From NCBI GenBank assembly GCA_023055505.1, contig JALIRH010000004.1:36213502-36277501 (forward strand): a stretch of DNA of 64,000 bases. Direction: 5' to 3'. Positions 22,351 to 35,600 of this stretch are shown here, piece after piece (position 1 is the first letter of the stretch; each line of letters opens with the position of its first letter). The notes under the pieces are model-generated. The model was given only the letters and a program-made list of their open reading frames with translations. It had not been told where the DNA came from and searched no databases. The stretch comes from Callipepla californica brunnescens. Its lineage: Eukaryota > Chordata > Aves > Galliformes > Odontophoridae. The translations under genes were made by a program, and so were the position numbers.

Positions 22351-25300
22351 CTCCTACAATTTTAGTGCACATTACTTTCAGAGTGATCATTCATCCTAAA
22401 TATATTTTATGCCTTTTGTAAAATTTATTGTGTTCTACTTCTTTGTAAGAAGTATTTCCATATGGTTCCTATGGTTTTCTGCATACTAATGAATTTCCAG
22501 TATGGTTATCACAGATTAAAAAGTATACTATAGAAGGCATTTTAAAACCAATTTCTTTTTATGTTGATTTGATATTGATAGCCTTTCTCATTCACCTTAC
22601 TGAATTATTTTCAGTTAATTTAAGGTTCAGATCAGGAATAATCCTCTGTATGTGATCTTCTGTTGTCGTTTTGGGTTCATTTGGAATAGAAACCATAAAA
22701 TATCTTTCTCCAGCTTCAAAGGCTGCTGATAGAATGCCTCATGGCATCCATGTAGGATTTCATGGTGGAAGCATAATGCTAAAACCTGTGAGATTAACTT
22801 AATATTCCTTCATAGTTTGGAAAACCACTACTAAACATGCTCTGAAGTCTCATGACCAGTGACTGGAAAACCCTCAGTAAGATAACTCCTAGTTAAACAT
22901 ATGATAAACAGATGAGCAAAAAGACATCACTTTGGTCTACTACAGCAGCAACAGTCTATAATTACAGTAAGGTGCTAATACACCTGTAATTGTCTTGTAT
23001 GCTCCCTTGTTTAATGAGCAACACAGTAAGAGATGTAATAATTACAAACATTATTATTTTCATATCTTGTGGCCAGGAATGAACTGAAAGGACTTAGTTT
23101 CTTTATGACAGCTGCCATCAAACTTATTCTGAGAACTCACAATCCACTGTAATATCAGTGGACTTTTATCATACTCAGGGCGATGGTTTGAGCAGAGAAG
23201 ACAAAGGATTTAGATGACCTCACTCTCAGCTCAGTCATTGACTAAATCCTCAATTCCACCAAGCAAATAGTGCTTGAGATTTTCTTGCTGCCCCCAGCTT
23301 TCTGACTGTCTTTCTTTGCCTTCCCTTTATCTTTACTTTTCCCTGAACTTCTATAATGTCTTGACAGAATTCACCAGTATTTTATCTTTGGCAGCTTTGC
23401 TTCAAGCCTGTCAGAAAAAAAATAACCAATAGTCCAATAAAGACAACGGCTTAATTAATTCTTCGCTGAGGTTTGCAACATTTCAAACAAGGAAAATGAA
23501 ATAGTTCTTACTTGTGATAACTTAGCAGTGAAATTAAGAAATATCACTGTGAAAGATAAAATTTGCTTTTTCCGTCTTTAGCCTACTCTTTAAACCTCTT
23601 TTTACACTTGCCATCTCTCTTCAGGGGAACAGACTGCTGTTAAAGTCAGTCAGTTTTAGAACTAACAGTCTCATCCAGACCTCTGTGATGAAATTTTCCT
23701 TTAAAATGAATATCTACTGACATCATAAAAAAGCCTATAAAATGCTGAAATACAAATGATAGGGTTTCCTGTAAAAATATTGAGAGCGGCAGAGAATGAG
23801 TGATACCATTAAAATAAATAAAGGCTTTTAAAGACTCAACTTCCTTGCCTTCAATTTTCTGAATCATCAATAAATAACATATTTTGATACAAGTAGTTGC
23901 CATTGCCCTGAGAGCTGAGCTCTCTATGTTCAAACCCTCCATAAGTCTTTCATGCTGATTAGTGACAAATGCATATTATACATTTTCCACTGAGTAATTT
24001 GCTTTTATACAGGTGTGTTACAATGGTTGCTGTGGTGTCTTCATAACACGACACTAGTGACACTACATCAGCTAGTACTGATGTACCAATACCTTTGATG
24101 AAGACAGCCTCCATCTACCCTTGAAATATCAGCAGTACTGTCATATTTTCTTTCCTTACAATGTAAATGTATTCCAGTCGAGGTTTAGGAAATGTTTATA
24201 CATCTGGCATTCTGCAGTTTGAATGCAATTTCACCAAACATTGAGCTAGCTAACAGGCTTTCAACACTACTTTAATGACACAAGCAAGCTTAGGCATCAT
24301 TCACTATGCTGCACCATTAAGAATAGAGACAGCTTTTCTCACAGAGCTCTGATCAAAAGCGTAACTATAAACTATAGAAGTAGACACTGTTTTTCAGTAG
24401 ACCTATTTCCTAAATAATGACTCAGCTCTTATTTCATAAAGAAAACCTGAATGTCAAAATTAAATTAATAATAATAATAATAAATATTTCAATGACGCTG
24501 TTTATTCAGCTGCTGCGTTTCATTCTCATCCACCTGAGTTAAGCTGCCCTTGAATCACTCCTACCCAACAATTCACCTGTGAGCATCTTAACTCCTGGTA
24601 GCTACAGAAGACGGCTTAAGGAGAAGGCTAGAACAGCTTCCACATTTGAACTGTGTGGTGCTTCACCTCATTCCTAAATGAAAAAACTGAGCACTGAAGA
24701 AACTAAATATCAGTACTCAAAATAAAACAAAACCAGCCAACCCCCTCTAAGAAAAAAACACTGTATTTGAACCTTATTTATTACTCATTCTAACTGAATT
24801 TGGGGTGGTATGAACTGCATTTTATCAGTAGAATATTCATCCTTAAAACCTGTTTTTATTCATTGATGAGTAACGAAAACAGCAGTGTCCTACTATGCAG
24901 TACTAATTAGTAAGAGCATTGTTAAAAGGACTCGTGATTCTTTTAAGGTCATTTGCTTTACTTTCTGATCATGTCTGTGTGATGTTAGCTGGAAAGAGAC
25001 TTACCAGAACCACACAAGAGTACACTGATATGGAGAACATCTTACAGTTAGCTGCACTAAATAATTACAAAACAAATAACTCAGGCTGCTGCTCACAATG
25101 CTTTTGACTTTGGCAGACCCAAAATAAAGTCAATGCTAGCACTCTAATGGCTGTTGCATATCATTATGATGAATAGCTAAATATTTCTGACAGCTATGGA
25201 GTAAGCATTAAGACAAGTTTCCACATTTAGACTTTGATACGTGTTAATATTTTTATACCTCTAACAAGCCGTGTTCCATTCAACAATGAACATGGCTGAA

Positions 25301-27834
25301 AATCATTCAGTGCTAAATAACAAGTCTCTTTGGAAAAAATAATCCCCTCTAAAGGACTCATTTGGTACCATTCTGCAAGATAAGCTCATGTAAGATTTGC
25401 AGCCCATAGAAGACATGCAGGGTACTCTACAATCAAAGGAAGAACCTTTAACTAACTCATGTTGCATCACTTTGCACATTTATCTACTCTGAACTGATGT
25501 AAACCTGCAGACTTACAAATTTAAATCAGTGATGTACTCTCCTGAAAATCATCATCAAAACATTTTCATACTCATTATTTACTTGTATCTGTGTCAAGTA
25601 TCTGTGAAAACTGGAGAAGAATACTGATGTTTCTCTCCAAATTTGTCATATTTTAATGTAAAATACTTTTAGCAGTTCAAGTGTTCTTTTAAGCAATTTC
25701 CACATTTCATAACTGTAGAGGCCATAATTTTTGAGAATAAAGAAAGCCTATTAGACTTTGAAAAGTACAGTCACTACCATACTATAGACCATGCCCTCAA
25801 GATAACTAGTGTCTGAGATTAGGCCTTACAGTGCTATCTGACTGTTCCAGTTTGATGCTTCTTGCTTTTGGAAAGCAAGTCACAGTTTAAGAGATGAGTA
25901 ATTCAGTTATGGTCATAAGCTATTGGGTCTAACAAATACGTAAGGCACAAGAAATATGAATAAACTTGGATATTTAATTCAAGTATGTCTTGTTGGCAAC
26001 AAGCATGATCTGTTGGTGAATAGCCAACATTATGTTGTCCAGACAGGTTAGAGATGAGATAACAATGAAACGGGGTTTGGAGATTTACCAAAACAGAAGA
26101 TTAACACTGCTTTATTACATGAAATTATGGCGTTGCCATACATTTCAGTGCTTGAAAAAACACCAAGTCGTACATCTACCTATAAATATTAACTGCCATT
26201 TAATTTCAGCTGATAACATTATAATGAATCAAGGCCTGGCACATGTGGAAATTTGGCTCAGTGTAGAGGAGAGAAAATTAGTGAGATGAAATAATATTCA
26301 AAGCATCTCCTCTTTTACTGTAACTTTCAGAACAGTACTAACCTCAATTTTAAAAAATGCTGTGAGTGGGCGCCATGAATGAGTAAATACATGAAGAAAT
26401 TCAGAGACAGCAAATGGTGAAATCAAAAAGTGTGTTTTTCACACAAGATATAACAAGCATATTGCAAATCAAAGTCATTCAGCTCTATAATTTCGACTCC
26501 TAAATAAATGCATACTGTCTCCATCTAATGGAACCTGATTTTCAGCTAGGACTTTCACAAACACTAGGACATCTATGCTTCCTTATATACTACCAGAGTA
26601 AACGGGCAGAACTCAAAACAATAAGACTAAGGAAATACATGTCATAATTCTAGACCAAATTTATAATAACTTCTGCTACATTCTACATTCTTCTCTGGGC
26701 ACCATGCACCTTGCTACTAATTTTCAAATTTTGATTAGAAATATTTACGCACCTTAATTCTCAAACATAAATTTTCATGCCACATATTAAAAGTTGTTGT
26801 TGCCTCACCTTGAATAAAATACCTTAAGTATCCAATAAATCTGTGGTTTACAAGAAGATAAATGCTACAAAGTATGATACTTCTAATTTGAAACTCGTAA
26901 TCTGAAGCTCAAAGGCATTAGCATATGATGCACATATATTTATCACACATAGATTTATGGGTTGCAATTTTCTTGGCCTTTAAAATTTTGGAAGTCTTAT
27001 CCTTATAGCAGAGTGAAATCAATATACTTATTAGAAAAATATGCTGGAGACATCAATCTCCAGTGATTAATACTTGAGAGTTATCCTCAGGAATTTATTA
27101 CAGACAGAGTTGTCTGCTGAGACCCTCAACCCAGTTCCTGCAAAGGCAAACCAACAGATGCCATTAGTAAAAAACAAGAAAGGACAAATCAAGCACAGTG
27201 ATCCATGGAAGTGCAGGTACTGAAGATGCCCTTTTATTCTACAGTCAGTTAATTCACGGCATGTAGATTAAACACAGAGGAAGTACTGCAATGCACACAA
27301 GCAACAAATGCTGAGTGCTACCATCACAGGACTCAGTCACCTTCAACAAAATCAAAATGAGTATATGCGTGTTAAATACCTGCCTTGAAAGCGTCTTTAA
27401 TGCTTTTAAAGCTTCTAACTGCATTAGCATATACCGTTTACCAGATTTGACATAATCATACCTAATAATATATTTCTTTGCTAATTGCAGAAATTTTACC
27501 TTAACTACAGCAGGACAAAAGAACTGTTGAATTTTTTGTTTTTCTTAGTCTTCAATATCATAAATACAGAAAAGCCTGATTCATTGAGTTGGAGAAATAT
27601 GACTCTGAACAGCTGAAACTGCTGTGAAAGCCAGGAATAAGCATCAGCAGTAGATCAGTACTGATTGCTCTGCTGCATTCTTGGTTTGTTTTTTGTAGAA
27701 CTCATCTTCTAAACTCCACCTCCACTCAGTTCATTTTGAACCGCAAGATCAAATACTCTACATACCACTGTAAAGTAGAAAAGAGAAAGGCTTCTGATGT
27801 GCTGAAGGAAAGTATCCATTAGTGTTATTGAAGC
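22351..27834. other. AT-rich sequence, no gene recognised
   Basis: No transposon identified. The minus frame 23,646-23,942 (98 codons) and plus frame 26,032-26,289 have no recognised domain. A minus-strand open stretch of about 55 codons ends at a donor-like CAGG|CAG|GTATTT near 27,380, but its acceptor is weak. A (TAA)n run lies at 24,466-24,485. Confidence 0.45.
24466..24485. repeat. (TAA)n simple repeat
   Basis: Six to seven TAA units. Confidence 0.85.
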
Positions 27835-28057
27835 CCTCTTCCTCCTGTCAAGAATGCGCGCAAGAACTTCTTTATGGTGAGGGTGAAGGAGCACTGGCAC
27901 AGGCTGCCCAGGGGGGCTGCGGAATCTCCTTCTCTGGAGATATTCAAGACCTGCCTGGATGCCTACCTGTGCGACCTGGTGTAGGGAACCTGCTTTGGCA
28001 AGGGGGTTGGACATGATGATCTCTTGAGGTCCCTTCCAACCCCTATGATTCAATGAC
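27835..28057 (+). mobile_element. CR1 LINE 3' end, low divergence
   Basis: Plus-oriented CR1 3' end in continuous order: AACTTCTTTATGGTGAGGGT, GAGCACTGGCACAGGCTGCC, TCTCTGGAGATATTCAAGAC, GGGGGTTGGACATGATGATC, GGTCCCTTCCAACCCCTATG, then GATTCAATG. It is about 225 bp, severely 5'-truncated, and among the least diverged CR1 pieces here. Imperfect flanking matches TCCATTAGTGT (27,815-27,825) and TCCATTACTGT (28,062-28,072) may be target-site duplications. Confidence 0.95.
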
Positions 28058-29638
28058 TAATTCCATTACTGTAAATCAACCAGTGATTAACCAGCATACA
28101 GGCAGCTCCTCAGAATGCCAAAGAATTCTATTTTTCAGAAGTTCAGTTCTATGCAAATAATGCTTTCAGAGCTGCTGAAGATAAAAGATATGCAGAGAGC
28201 AATTTTGTAAGCTTTACTTTCATTCTTTCCAGTTTTCATTAGCCTGTAAATCCTTTATTACTGTTTGAATATAAGGAAAAACACTAATTAAAATGGAAAA
28301 TGTTACACAAAATTGTCAAATATTTCTTATTACAAATACCAAATATATATATTTCTTTATGAGCAAAGGTACACCAAATTTCATGCTTGCTTTCACAAGT
28401 GCATCTTCCTTTATAAATCAGGCTAAACTAATAGAAACCCTGTATTAAGGTCTATATTTCATTCAGTCTTTTATTATCAATAAGGGCACTATTTTCTGCA
28501 TGCCCCTCATTCCACATATTTTTTCACTGTTAGCAGACACTTCTCTGTATATTCTTTATTTTTTAATATTGTGATCTCAATTATTTTTTATTATTTCCAG
28601 GCAGTTTCAAGGCTGCCTGTTCAGTAAACCATCATTAAGTCTTTTAAGCTGGCTTCTACTTACTTACTCAAAAATCCCATAATTTCTTCTCAATGATGGA
28701 CCCTGAATAAATGCTAGTCAGTTTTCCCTGATTCTTACACTCTCCTATGACCTTACTTCCTCACATTTTGGCAGACAGAGACTTCTTCATATGTCTATAT
28801 CATTTCAGTAACCCTAATACCTCCTACAAGCTTCTGACATATTTGCTTGGCCTCAGGACATCCCTGCTCATAGTTCTGAAGGAGCATTCTTGGTCCACTG
28901 CCAGATCAAAGTTCCACATCCTTTCTGCTTTTAAATATTGAATACAGACTCTACAACTGTGATAATTTTCCTCTGAAGTATAATAATCCTGCACTAGTTT
29001 CCTCAAAACATCAAAATTAGCCATTCTCCAATTCTATGCCTGAACATTTTACGAATCTCTTGAATCTATCTCTATTCCCATGTGTACAGATGCTTTCAGG
29101 AGCAGGAAATATTTTCCCACTTGTGAGTTTCTTAAGTCTACAGAGATGTGACTCCTGCTCTGAATGGTACAGACATAAAGGAATACCAAACATCAGTGGA
29201 ACATCACTGCACAAAAACAGAGGAGGCAGGAAAGTAATGAGGCACCACAGAAGAACAGCATATTCCCTGCACTGCTTTTTATTTCTTGGGGAAGAAAACA
29301 ACAGTACATACAGGGAGGTGACTGCTTTTCCCATAATTCCTGAGTGCAAACTGAGCTCTCTCCTGCAGTAGTGTAGACTGCACACTGGTCTGCAACTGGC
29401 CACAGGGCTGGCCCCATTACCTGCTTCACACCAAAGTCTCCGAGTCCATGGAGTGCACACAAACCACTTATTTGTCAGAATTCAAAAGAGTTCTTTCAGA
29501 TTTTAACACTTCCTTAGTTAAAAGGTCAGCATTTTTCTTTCCAGTCCTTTTGGCAAGTCGGTTGTAATGGTCATGAATGTGAGCAGGACTGGGTTGAAAC
29601 AGAGGTAAATCAGTTCTTCTCTTTACAACAGTAAAGGA
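28058..29638. other. No gene recognised; two adjoining minus-strand open frames
   Basis: Minus frames 29,017-29,460 (147 codons) and 28,824-29,024 are adjacent in different frames and lie in sequence slightly richer in G+C than the flanks. No motif of a known protein or transposon could be recognised. They may be the decayed coding part of an unidentified old repeat, or chance. Confidence 0.35.
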
Positions 29639-29695
29639 TTCACAGAATCACAGGGGCTGGAAGGGACCAGAGGAGATCAACAAACCCAACAATGG
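29639..29695 (-). mobile_element. CR1 LINE terminal 3' fragment
   Basis: TTCACAGAATCACAGGGGCT followed by GGAAGGGACCAGAGGAGATCAACAAACCCAAC is the antisense of the last ~55 bases of CR1. No further CR1 sequence follows. Confidence 0.85.
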
Positions 29696-32600
29696 AGTAC
29701 AAGAGAGGAAGCAAACTGAAAACATTCCTCTTCTAACCATGAATGAAATTAAGATACCAGACATCTTTTGCCAAAGATGCTAATACAGTGATTTCTGCAA
29801 TTCATTATGTCCTGCAAGTTTGAAACCTGTAACAGAAATGACACAGCAGCAGGTAGAATAGGATATATGGAGATTTCAGCAGGTCTTGAGCAGTGTGGCA
29901 AACATACACTGTGTAATTTTTGAAGATTTCAAATGCTGCAAATAAAATTTACCCCAAATCTGTCAAGTACGAACTTTTCAAAGTTGAATACTTACTGCAA
30001 AGATAAATAGTCATACTTATAGGGGGATTTCACATGATGTGTATTTAGATTGGCTTATGAACGTGAAAAAAAAAATTACATATATAGTTAGAATATTCCC
30101 TTGCAAAAGTAATTCTTCTACACCAAAGGCTGTAATATAGATGTAAGATGTAACACTAATTGTAGTAAATTTCACCAGAGCTGACAGCTACTTTACATAA
30201 TGGAGACCTTAAAAATGAATGCCTAATAATGTAGAAATAAACTACTTTCATAGTGATAGCAATTTAATGCTACTTAGGAGACCCTCTAGCACTATAATAC
30301 CAGCTCCTCACTTTCCTTTACACTTTTTCCCTCAGCTTTCTTTCTGTTAATCTATAACAGGCACTTACATAGAATCAGAGTATTAAACCTTCCATACTGT
30401 AGTTGGAAACAGAAATGTTAAAAATATACAGGACTGCTTAAAGAAAATGTGTTTTTCATCAGAAAACACTGTTCAATATTATACAAGGGTTTCCTGAAGT
30501 TGGTATACACTTTTGAAGTGTATAACAATAATATTGTATACACAAGGTGATTATCAAGGCTTTACCTGACATCTTCCAAGAAAACAGATTTTATTTTTCA
30601 AGTTAATGTGATGTTTTTTTTCATTACTATTTTTATTTCTAGTAAATCTGTAAGCTTCTCTCAACAAGAACATTATTCTGCCTAGGAATGATTTTCTTTT
30701 AATTAATAAATGTCAACATTTTATCGTAATCCAGCATAGGAATGCTTTACAAAAATTTGTTTTCATTACCTGAGAATATATATCATTTTCATCTCAACAG
30801 GATTGGTGAGAGCATTTTTTTCCAGATTACTCCATTTGCCTGCTCCAAAAAACTCCTATAGGAGCTATGCTTCCAATAGCTCCCTTTCAGAGAAAGCTTT
30901 TAAGATTTCATAACTGTCAAAGCAGAAAAAGATATGGACCAAAAAGGATACACCAAAATAAAGAAAGAAGGAATCATTTGCACAGCGAAATTTAGATCTG
31001 AATGGATGAAATTTTATTGAACTGTTACTCATGGTGCTAGTCCAATTGGCAATGCCCAACATTACATTTCTACAGAAATTTGAGATTTTTAAATTTATGG
31101 AACATAGGTGTTCTGTGTGTTTTAGGTGTAACTTTAAGAAACCAGACAACTCCTAATTAAAAATGTATAAACCTCCCAGAGGGCTCCCTCTTACCACAGC
31201 AGATCTCTCACAAAGCCATTGATAAGCATACCTCAAACCTGTATTTAATTAACTCCCTTGAGTAAGAACAACTAACTGACTCTCTCAATTGCTTGGACTC
31301 AAAGTGCTTTTTGCATTACAAGGTATGAATATACCTCCCAAGGTAAATATCAAAATATTGTCAGGAGAAAAGAGCAAACGAAAGAATTCTGAATTCAGCA
31401 TGTAGACTTGGCTTACAATCCTGACGATAATAAATTGCCTACTTCTGCCTACCTCTTTTATAACACGATTAATTTGAGGGAAGTAGTGAGAGAGTAAGCT
31501 GTGGTCAGAAAGAAGTACAACATGGAATGGAAACGACACAAGAAAGTAAAAGAATAACACAGATGATGGCTTGAACATCACTGAGACAAATACAAAAAAG
31601 GGTTGAAGTTGGCTACATGTCTAAATTGGCAGCTGCTTATGTAGGTTGGACATGAAGACAGTAATTAGACAGAACTGTCAAAATGGTGAAAAATTAGCCC
31701 TGAGAGCACCTAGATCAGGCTTGACTCCCCTGCCCATCAGGGTGATCTGGGTACTGAGATCTAGGAAACACTGATAAAGAAAAAGAGTGCAGCAGGAAAA
31801 CAAATCATCTTCCAAGTGGTAGAATCCATGTGTTTCTATAATGCAGTTCTGCTCTCTGCGTGTGAAATGAAAAATTTTAAAACATAGTCTCTGTTTTGAA
31901 GCATTACTTTATGATCTATATTATCCTTCAGAAATACAGTGAATCCAATCAGATGTTTTAGCAAAATACTAGTCTGTTGGTGTAAAAACTTTAGTATGTC
32001 CTGAAACTAAATCTACCGTTTGACAAAGAAAATATCGTAAGAAAATTTTTGTAAAGTGCTGCTGAAAATAGCTCTAATAGACCAGAACAGGAGCTGATGA
32101 ACACATCTGGGCCAGTTTACAGATTAAGCCAGTTCAAGAAATGTTGTGCTAAAACTCAACCTTTATGAATTGGTACATTTACTCAGTTCTGAATATTCTT
32201 CTTCTTTAGTTCACACACCACTTTCCTGATCTCTCAGAATTGCTACACGACTCAGGACAAAAATAATACTTTATATTAAAATATGTATTTATAGATAGTA
32301 GTACCTAGTATATTATCTATAATATAGATGTTGTCCACTTACAGTTTTCTAAAACAGAACACAAAAGCAGCAAAACTACTCCATTTAGTACATTTTCTTT
32401 AAAAATATGCAAGGTGTATGTGTATTTACACACTGAGATCAAGCGAGAAAAGCCTCTAAATAGCTCCATTAATGTCTGCTATGGCTCAGCTTCTGTGTTT
32501 GGGGGACAAAAGCAGGAAGTATTGGGTGAAACTCACGGGCAATGTTATGCAAGAATTTGGATTATCATTGCCGCCCCTTATGGCACTAAGATGTATGAAT

Positions 32601-35600
32601 CATTTCTTTCCGTAACAGCTACTATTGTTGCAAGAAACACAGAATGTTTTGAACTAAACTCTCACAGAGCTTTCAGCAGAAACACATGGTCATTTTGTTT
32701 CCTAAACATAGGAGATTTTATATGGGTCAAAAATAACTGTGGGATGCAGCAACTCCCAGGCTCCATTTTCAGCTCGGAGTCTGTTTTACATGGCTTGGCC
32801 TAGGGCAAAACACGTTAAAATCTGTTTGAATTTTCCATTTTTGCAAATACAGATAATAAAACGAGCCTATTTATTTTCATATTCTTAGCTGCATAGAAAA
32901 TTTTCTACCACACTATAACATTAAGGTAAGACATAAAATGCTAAAAAGAATGTAGGTATGAATTCCAACAAGGAGGACTAAGTGGTTAGTTAACAGTAGG
33001 AACTTTACCTTTAGACAAGATGAGCTGCTGAATATCTCAGAAGCTCAGTTTGCCACCATGTATGGTGTACATTAGCATCAGCTTGGAGTATTCAGCTTAG
33101 TCGTGGAAATATCCTGTGCAGGATAACCATTCCTCAGCAAAACGGCACTTAACTTTGTGTTCGCTATGGCTTAGGGCTTAGCAGGGGTTCAGTAGTGTGC
33201 AGACTGGATTTAGGAAGAAGGATAGCTTCCACTACTACTGCAAGAATTTATATGCTCTATTCACATACAGAGCATCTTACTGACATAGAATCTCACATCT
33301 ACCCAAACATTTTTGAAAATAAATCAAAAATAACTTGAATGAGTTTCCCAGTGTAACACAGACAGTAAGAAAGCTTGCATCATTACCTTTGTTTCACAGT
33401 CCAGTAATGAATATTTTCACATTTCTGCATCTTAGCATTGCAACAATGCCAAAGCGAAACTCTGTTCACGAGCTAGGGGCATACTTATTTTCATACATTT
33501 ACTTTCTTCCCTCCCCGGGTCAGTGAAGCAGTAAATAGAGAGAGGAAAAAAGGCTCTCTTCAAACAGCATCAGATCATTGGTGCAAGAAATAGCAAGTAA
33601 CTCCCTGCAGAAGCATATGCATTCTTAGCAAATTCTACCAGCAAATGATAATCATCCAGTTAATTATATTTAATTGCTCTCCGCATCAAAACAATAAATA
33701 ATGAGAGAGTCCAGTGCTGCTTGTTGGAGATTATAACTTGACATGAACATGAGAAGCAAAAGAATAAAAAATGTATCCTGTTCTTCAAAAAAGGAATAAA
33801 AAGAATAAAAAAGACTAAGCGTAAGTTGTAAACTGTATCAACATTACCCAATGTCTTGCCATGTCACCTGAAATATCAGAGAAAGATAAACATTTTTTCT
33901 ACAAAATAGCTATCAATGACTGCAACAAGAAAATTCTGCACCCAACAGTTTTAAGTCAAGTATACTTAATACGGGGGGTTTTGATGACAAAGGCAGAAGC
34001 ATAAGAAATGAGGGAGAAGAATTTAAGAAAAAGGAAGAAAACATGTTAACAATGGCAGCTCTTAGGCTTCCCAAAGTTGTGCAAGTTCCAGCACTGACTC
34101 ACTTCAAAAGTAGCAGACAAAACCTTTAGAAATAGATTCCAGGGGGCAACTCTGAGTTGAGAATTTGCTTGGGGGATACACTACAATTGATCCTTTCCAG
34201 ATTAACAATCCATTGAAGGCATTAGCTCCTGGAGAACACGGATTATTTCGATCATTACTAAAATTTGCTTGACTGCTTTGACTAAATTCAGAAGTTCATC
34301 TATTTTTAGTGATTTTGTTCCAAATTCCATGATGCCAGTACATCTCTTTTTTGATAGATCTTGCAGCTGATAATCAGTAAAGTAAAAAAGCCATTCCAAG
34401 ATTAAGGGAGAGAAGTTTGAAGATAAAAGTCCCATCCTAGCTTAGTGGAAAAGTGAACACTGGAAAAAAAATTAAAAAGGGAGGAGGAGGGGAAGAGGGA
34501 TAAGATAATATGCAATAAATTTGAAAAGAATACATATAATAAGCTAGACATAACTGTACTTGATACAGTAGCATGAGGGGGTTAGAAGACTCATATCCAC
34601 CATGATTAAAAATTAAATTCTTTTTAAAAACATATGGAAAAAGAAAAAGAAAAAGCCAGGTGCACAGTCTCCTCAGGAAAGTACAATTATATGGTAGCAG
34701 AGATTTTTGTAAGTACACAATGTTGGGAAAGATGTGTGAGGTTATCCTGTTCCCGCATGTTAATGTGAAAAATTTTCAGTATCCTATCAACAAAAGAGAA
34801 CATTAAATACCTATTTATTCAGCCGATCCAAGTAGCTTGAGCTAATGGACTTCTAGGAGTTGACAAAGGAGATCCCTGAGCCAGTGATGCTGAACCTGGC
34901 ACGCAGTTCTGTGGGTTTCTCCAAAGTTCTACCACCAACACAGAAGTTTATTTTGCCAGAGAAATTAAAGAGATTACAACTGTGGTGTATGCAATGGGGA
35001 ACAAATGTCTTGGTTTAGAAGAGCACTTTAATTATAATTTGTATGCATATTTATTTCCCAACTAATTTACTAGAGAAATACAGCATGAAATCTGAGACGT
35101 AAAAGCTGAATCTGGGCAAATGCCGATTTTAACCTAGGTTTGTATTTTTAACAGCAAAGATTAATTATCTTTGAAGCAGAATACTAAGAGCAAATACAGA
35201 TTCTTGATCTTTTTTCTTCTAATCAATATCAGATACACTTTTGGAAGAAATACCTCACTTTAGCACAAAGTACTGAGCTTTGTAAAAGGTAACTGGGAAC
35301 AATTCGATATTCCACAACACAGAGTGCAAACTCCTTAATCTAACAAAGATTTCTGGTTTTAAATGCTAGGAAAACAAAAGATTTTTTCAAAACTTAGAAC
35401 AAATTTGAAACAATATTTGCTTCAACATTGTTCAAAATTAGAAATTGATAGAATTCTGTATAATCTGTTCAGAAGATAATAATTCAGCAGCAGCTCATAG
35501 CATTCTTTCCTGCGGTGAGAGTACTTGCAATCATGCAAATTCATGCAATGTTCTCTAAGAGGGAAAAAGAATAATCCCTGCTTACAGCTTGGGCCTGTGT

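Noticed and set aside
27380..27530. 55-codon minus-strand open stretch ending at a CAG|GTATTT donor
   Set aside because: No acceptable acceptor. The polypyrimidine tract at its upstream end is on the opposite strand. The length is within chance.
27709..28053. 114-codon minus-strand frame
   Set aside because: Antisense reading of the plus-oriented CR1 3' end.
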